Positions 49,367 through 53,411 of a DNA stretch of 53,411 nt are shown one piece after another; position 1 is the stretch's first letter, and every line of letters starts with the position of its first letter. Both the position numbers and the translations under genes were made by a program. The notes under the pieces are model-generated. The model searched no databases and was not told the DNA's origin. It saw only the letters and a program-made list of their open reading frames with translations. Origin of the DNA: Pseudomonadota bacterium (GTDB taxonomy: Bacteria > Campylobacterota > Campylobacteria > Campylobacterales > Campylobacteraceae); NCBI GenBank assembly GCA_002746565.1, contig PDPI01000026.1, positions 1 through 53,411 on the forward strand. Reading direction: 5' to 3'.

Positions 49367-50593
49367 CTAAAAACTATCTTTCTTCTTTATAAATTGCTTT
49401 AAATAATCTTGTGCTAATTTTTCATATTGCCTATTTTCATATATCCATTTTTTTCCGTTATATCCCATGGCTTTTCTTTTTTTTTCATCCATATTTGCTA
49501 GTTCCAAAAAAGCATTTTTGAGATCATAAGGATCATCTGAAGATACAAAATATCCACAATTTGCCTCATTTATCATGGATGGATAACCAGAATAAGAGGC
49601 TATAATCGGCTTGGATGAGAGCATATATTCGACCACTTTATTCATGGATTGTCCATATCTCCAAACCTTTGAATGCTGGGTTGAAAGATATAAAATATCA
49701 CACTTATCCAAAAAATATTTAACCTCATCATGCTTAATTCTTGGCAAAAAACTTACATTTTTGCAAGAGGATAAATTCCTTTGAAAACCCTCTTTAAGAT
49801 CTCCGCTTCCTACTAGCATAAAGTGGATTTTATCATTATCCTTTAAAAGATAGATGGATTTCATAAAAGGTTCAAGGGCATTTGTAATTCCCATGCTTCC
49901 AGCATATCCTATGATAATCTTATCCTTTGGAAAAATATCATCAAATGGATTTTTGACCTTAAAAACCTGAGACTCATAATTTTTAGGCTCAAATCCAAAA
50001 GGAGAGCAAAAAAATGCTTTTTCATAGCCTAAAATATCTTTTACATGCAAATCAAGCCTTGGCATAGTTCCAACCACTAAATCAGCTTTTTTGTATCCAA
50101 ATTTTTCCACCCAAGCTATCAGTAAGACCAAAGGATTCCATTTAGAAAATCCTCCCTCCTCAGTCATCGTTAAAGGCCATATATCCCTTATTTCAAACAC
50201 TAAAAATGAACCAAATTTTCTTTTTAAAAAATAGCCATAAATTATAGTAAATATGGAAAGAGACGAGATTATTATAACATCTGGTTTTTGTATCTTGTCT
50301 ATTTTAAATCTAAAAAGCCACCTTTCAAAGTCAAACCAACTAAGAACCCTTGATATGGAGGCTGTTTTTGTATATTTTTTTGTTTTTATCCAAACGATTT
50401 GCACCCCATTAATACATTCAAAATTATATCTCTTGTCGCTTTGGGGATAATCTGCCAAATGATTTGCATCAGAAGTAATTAAAGTAACATCATGCCCTAA
50501 TTTGCCAAAATTACTAGCTAAATAAAAAAGCCTTGATGGCATTTTGCCATATTTCATAGGACTAGCATATTTTGATACACATAAAATATTCAA
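49367..50593 (-). CDS. GT4 glycosyltransferase (WbuB-like)
   Basis: The 408-residue GT-B protein has the N-terminal pattern NILCVSKYASPMKYGKMPSR and FEIRDIWPLTM, both typical of WbuB-like GT4 enzymes that add amino-deoxyhexoses such as N-acetylfucosamine. The donor-binding C-terminal half has GYAGSMGITNALEPF, FLPRIKHDEV and the NKVVEYMLSSKPI region. In the C. jejuni pgl locus the neighbour is PglA, which adds GalNAc second; this gene may take that step with another sugar. That is inference. Confidence 0.85.
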   Translation of the reverse strand: MNILCVSKYASPMKYGKMPSRLFYLASNFGKLGHDVTLITSDANHLADYPQSDKRYNFECINGVQIVWIKTKKYTKTASISRVLSWFDFERWLFRFKIDKIQKPDVIIISSLSIFTIIYGYFLKRKFGSFLVFEIRDIWPLTMTEEGGFSKWNPLVLLIAWVEKFGYKKADLVVGTMPRLDLHVKDILGYEKAFFCSPFGFEPKNYESQVFKVKNPFDDIFPKDKIIIGYAGSMGITNALEPFMKSIYLLKDNDKIHFMLVGSGDLKEGFQRNLSSCKNVSFLPRIKHDEVKYFLDKCDILYLSTQHSKVWRYGQSMNKVVEYMLSSKPIIASYSGYPSMINEANCGYFVSSDDPYDLKNAFLELANMDEKKRKAMGYNGKKWIYENRQYEKLAQDYLKQFIKKKDSF

Positions 50594-50713
50594 AGTTACT
50601 CCTCACTCATAATATATTTTACTATTTGATAGCCACAACTTTGTGCCTCCATAGAAAAAATTCTTGTATCTAATTAGTATTTTCATGTTGCCTAATCCTT
50701 GACATATTTCCAA

Positions 50714-50869
50714 TTATTTGACACAACCGTCCCACAAATCGCAATTGCGCGCACCCCCTAAATCTTTTAGGGGGATAAAATCCAAATCTGGTCTTATTGG
50801 TTTTGATAGGTCTTCGTGAAGCTTTATGAAGTCTGGCTCCTTAATGGTTCCATCCCAAACTTGACTCTT
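50714..50869 (-). other. Unassigned coding-like fragment after the toxin remnant
   Basis: A frame open for 51 codons on the minus strand, ending at TAA 50714-50716, gives a protein-like composition with WDGTIKEPDFIKLHEDL and NCDLWDGCVK. It is shifted from the toxin frame, with no start codon and ribosome binding site of its own. It could be the 3' part of a lost gene joined to the toxin remnant. The rest of the gap (50594-50713) shows no ORF. Confidence 0.35.
50754..50774. repeat. Perfect inverted repeat, 9-bp stem
   Basis: CCCCCTAAA (50754-50762), loop TCT, TTTAGGGGG (50766-50774). No U-tract follows on either strand, so it is a poor rho-independent terminator. A separate 10-bp palindrome CGCAATTGCG lies at 50740-50749. 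Confidence 0.75.
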
Positions 50870-51169
50870 TTTATATCGAATAGTCTTATCTGTGAAAGCA
50901 TAACAAAACTCCTTATGTCTGCTTTATATTCAAATTCATAATGAAATTTATCTTCTTTAATCTTAGAAGTTAAAGGTATACCAAGAAAAACATGTTTATT
51001 AAACTTTTTATAAACCACAACTGGTCTTAAAAAATCTTTACCGCCATTTTGCTCAAAACCTATATTTACTCCAATATGCATAAAATATATCTCGCTCTCT
51101 AAATCTAAAATGTATCTTCTGGGCATCTAGTTGTTGTTTTTTAGTATTCCATTTATCAAATTCTTTCAT
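50824..51169 (-). pseudogene. PemK/MazF-family toxin, frameshifted and C-terminally truncated
   Basis: The main frame (50824-51126) gives EIYFMHIGVNIGFEQNGG, FLRPVVVYKKFNKHVFLGIP and FVMLSQIRLFDIKRV, the conserved core of PemK/MazF endoribonuclease toxins. The true N terminus lies in another frame: ATG at 51169, preceded by GGGAG, gives KEFDKWNTKKQQLDAQKIHF then RFRER. The two parts would join if GAGAGCGAGATATAT (near 51085) contained two more bases (GA) or one fewer. After KRV the family's usual C terminus is replaced by unrelated residues. No antitoxin gene is visible. The gene sits between the sugar amidotransferase and GT4 genes. A sequencing error could explain the shift but not the altered C terminus. 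Confidence 0.78.
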
Positions 51170-51198
51170 AAACATCTCCCAAAAACTTCAATCGATTT

Positions 51199-53019
51199 CT
51201 ATTTATACAACTTAGGCACAGAATTTACAACCCCAATAACTTCTTCAAAATCAAATCCTAAAGTATCCAAATACCACCTTATATTTTGGTATCTCGGTTG
51301 ATTTTCATCTTCTACTAACTTTAATGCTTCTTCTCTTGTGATTTGATTTTCTCGGATTTGATTGCTTCTAAAAGTGTCGTGTTCGGTAAAGCCTGCTATT
51401 GTATAATAAACATAATTATAAAAAGCAGCAGTTCCATCTCCTATCCTCCATGTGGTGCTTGTATCGACTGCTTTTTCCCAATCGTAAGTATTTAAAAGAG
51501 TCTCGTCTATAACTTTTTCGTCCCACTGCCAATAATCAAAAATATGAAAATAATCCTTTTTCTCTGTAAAACTTCTATAATATTCTCCCGATAAAGTATC
51601 CCACAAAGAACTATTAAAATACCCTAAACTTTCACTCATAGCCTTAAATCTTTTAGCATGATACCTAAGCTGCTTCATGATGCCATGACTATAAACTCTT
51701 TTTTCCTCAAAATCGGGAGGAATTCCTAAAAATCCCGTTTTGAAGTGTGTTACTTCTAAAGGATTTACACCCCAAAGATTTAAATTTATTCCTGTTTGTT
51801 TTTTTATGGTTTCAACGTGTCTGAAAAAGTGCTTATCCCCAGCTGTAAGCATAGCCATCATGCCTAGATGGGGCGATTTTAGCCATGCTTTTAGATTTAG
51901 GGCTATATTTTTTCTCTTTTTTTCAATATCCGCTGCGACTATGATGTTTTCAACTCCCAACTTTGAACACATTCTACTTATATTTCGCCTTCCTAGATCT
52001 GTAACCATTCCCCAATCATAAGTGTAGGCAACTGGCTTCATTTTAAGTTCATTTACAACTAGATGCAAACCATAGCAACTATCTCGGCCACCAGAAAAAG
52101 GCACTATACAATCTAGTTTATCGCCTTTTTTCCTATAACTTTCCACCAAAGAAAACAATTCTTCTTTTGGTTTAGGATTATTTCTAGGTCTATAATTGCG
52201 ACAATAATTGCAAACACCTTTATCATCAAAACTTATAAATGGCATGGTTTCGGGCAAGATACATTTTATACATCTTTTTACCTCTGGTTTTTCAAATTCC
52301 AACATATTTGCTTGGGATTTATTATATTCAAATGGCGGTATAAGGTCTTTTCTTTGAACTTTTATATCTTCAATTTTAAATTCAGCCAAAGACTTTTCTA
52401 TATCAAGACATATTGGTTTTTTAATTTGCTTGATATTTTGGCAATTTATTTGGGTCAGCGGAAATTTTTCCGATGCAAAACTAAAACCATTTTCATTTTC
52501 TCCTAGATACAAACTTCCATTATTTGAAAAAAGTAACAATTTCCCCAACTTTGGCAAAAATAAAGCACAAGCTATAACGCCCTGACAAAACCCATAAAGC
52601 TCATCTGGAAAAGCTAAAATGTCCTTATTGTTCCCTAAATGCTCTTTTGCCATAGCTACGATTATCTCAGAATCTATCTTTAGTTCTCTTTTAAGTTTAG
52701 TTTTTTCCCAAACCTCTTCATCATTTACTATAATTCCATTGTGAATAGCACATACATCGCCCCTAATTACTGGCTGATTATCAACAAGTCCATTTGTTAT
52801 AAGCCTACTATGCCCTAATAAAACCTTAGAACTTAAAAAATCAACTCTTTTTAAAAGTTTAAGCACATCAAAATCAGCTCTTTTTATACTGTAAATCCCA
52901 TTATCATCATAAATCAAACCACTAGAATCCCTACCCCTTTGGCGAGATAATTTTACTAGAGTTTGGATATCATCTTTATTTACTTTGTTTTTTGATATTT
53001 GTCCAAAAATTCCACACAT
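51199..53019 (-). CDS. Class II glutamine amidotransferase fused to PP-loop N-acetyl-sugar amidotransferase
   Basis: The 606-residue protein begins with a class II (Ntn-type) glutaminase domain (1-210): nucleophile Cys2 in MCGIFGQ, RQRGRDSSG at 27-34 and AIHNGIIVND at 91-100. A WbpG/PseA/LegH-like part follows: zinc-ribbon pairs CIKC (250-253) and CNYC (270-273), a PP-loop PFSGGRDS at 307-314, then conserved WGVNPLEVTHFKTGF. This should adenylate a UDP-N-acetyl sugar and convert the acetamido group to an acetamidino group with ammonia from its own glutaminase. Typical WbpG needs separate HisH/HisF-like partners. The gene starts directly at the end of a glycosyltransferase gene. Confidence 0.85.
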   Translation of the reverse strand: MCGIFGQISKNKVNKDDIQTLVKLSRQRGRDSSGLIYDDNGIYSIKRADFDVLKLLKRVDFLSSKVLLGHSRLITNGLVDNQPVIRGDVCAIHNGIIVNDEEVWEKTKLKRELKIDSEIIVAMAKEHLGNNKDILAFPDELYGFCQGVIACALFLPKLGKLLLFSNNGSLYLGENENGFSFASEKFPLTQINCQNIKQIKKPICLDIEKSLAEFKIEDIKVQRKDLIPPFEYNKSQANMLEFEKPEVKRCIKCILPETMPFISFDDKGVCNYCRNYRPRNNPKPKEELFSLVESYRKKGDKLDCIVPFSGGRDSCYGLHLVVNELKMKPVAYTYDWGMVTDLGRRNISRMCSKLGVENIIVAADIEKKRKNIALNLKAWLKSPHLGMMAMLTAGDKHFFRHVETIKKQTGINLNLWGVNPLEVTHFKTGFLGIPPDFEEKRVYSHGIMKQLRYHAKRFKAMSESLGYFNSSLWDTLSGEYYRSFTEKKDYFHIFDYWQWDEKVIDETLLNTYDWEKAVDTSTTWRIGDGTAAFYNYVYYTIAGFTEHDTFRSNQIRENQITREEALKLVEDENQPRYQNIRWYLDTLGFDFEEVIGVVNSVPKLYK

Positions 53020-53411
53020 TTATTTTTCACCTTTCTTTATTTTGCTAGATACATATTTGTACAATTCAATCAGTTTTTTTTCTTGGGTTTCCCAACTAAG
53101 TTCATGTAGAAGGTTTGTATTGATTTTAGGAAGCTCTTTTAAATCCTCCATCTTTTTAATACTCTCATACACGCTTTGCACATCTAGATCGCTAGTTATT
53201 CCAAGATTATATCTAGCTACCGCATTAGAAATATCGGGAAAATTTGAAGCTAAGATTGGTATATTTGCAAAGGCATACTCAAACAACTTATTTGGCAAAC
53301 AATAGTAATCACTCAAAGAAACATTTTCAATCAAACATAGTCCGACATCGGCACTTTTAGCTATCTGAACCACTTCCTCGTGACAAACAGCGTCATGAAC
53401 ATAAATATTTG
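53020..53411 (-). CDS. Glycosyltransferase (GT-B type), C-terminal part only
   Basis: The frame is open to the window edge, so the gene extends beyond 53411 and the GTG at 53373 is internal. The visible 129 residues are the donor-binding end of a GT4-like glycosyltransferase: ADVGLCLIENVSLSDYYCLP then NKLFEYAFANIPILASNFPD, with the family E in KLFEYA. It ends one base before the ATG of the amidotransferase fusion, so both are coupled. Sugar specificity cannot be read. Confidence 0.85.
   Translation of the reverse strand, partial: NIYVHDAVCHEEVVQIAKSADVGLCLIENVSLSDYYCLPNKLFEYAFANIPILASNFPDISNAVARYNLGITSDLDVQSVYESIKKMEDLKELPKINTNLLHELSWETQEKKLIELYKYVSSKIKKGEK

Overview
The window is an A+T-rich, gene-dense bacterial chromosome segment, most likely from the genus Campylobacter or a close relative in the Campylobacterota. 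I infer this from gene order, which as I remember it matches several C. jejuni blocks: tlyA-ribF-cmoA; an AtpZ-like gene, hemL and a small cytochrome c opposite folD-lepB; rpiB-apt-dedA-pepA-ychF; pyrF-nusB-ribH-kdsA-EamA opposite der-aroK-trpS-serS; and a pgl N-glycosylation locus. Extended -10 promoters (TGnTATAAT or TAAAAT) without a clear -35 fit this group. I cannot name the species.

Layout. 1-2085: tlyA (5' end missing), ribF, cmoA. 2243-4592 (minus): membrane protein, AtpZ-like protein, hemL, small cytochrome c. 4677-11645 (plus): folD, lepB, an M50 protease, rpiB, two very small membrane-protein genes, apt, dedA, pepA, ychF. 11700-15509 (minus): M23 peptidase, UPF0126 protein, argD, MidA-like methyltransferase, thiS. 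15600-16793 (plus): SYLF protein and a SprT-like protein, then tRNA-Ser(GCT) on minus. 17079-23850 (plus): a probable carboxylate uptake and control block, with a Cache-domain histidine kinase, OmpR-type regulator, YjcH-like protein, ActP, a cNMP/CBS/DUF294 protein and a DEDDh exonuclease. 23836-28853 (minus): DUF3108 protein, two EamA transporters, kdsA, ribH, nusB, pyrF. 28942-34759 (plus): mscS, der, aroK, trpS, serS, with a ComEA-like gene on minus between aroK and trpS. 34760-35012 holds a degenerate repeat. 35013-40893 (minus): LysE-type exporter, leuA, pssA, ftsH, prmA.

40972-53411 (minus) is the accessory part. In transcription order it runs: glycosyltransferase (cut by the window end), a class II amidotransferase/PP-loop sugar amidotransferase fusion, a frameshifted PemK/MazF toxin remnant, a GT4 glycosyltransferase, pglB, pglC, a short acetyltransferase in the pglD position, pglE, pglF, pglG, hisH, hisA. 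PglF, PglE and the acetyltransferase would make a bacillosamine-type UDP sugar, PglC would load it on undecaprenyl phosphate, the glycosyltransferases would extend it and PglB would transfer the glycan to Asn. The parts flanking pglB differ from the C. jejuni heptasaccharide locus, so the glycan is probably different.

No single element is clearly a new defence or mobile system. The best leads are the fused sugar amidotransferase, the decayed toxin gene with unexplained coding-like DNA beside it, the histone-like tail on the ComEA protein, the Cache-kinase/ActP block, and short tandem-repeat loci. No gene-free stretch exceeds 300 bases; the longest are 34760-35012 and about 50594-50823.
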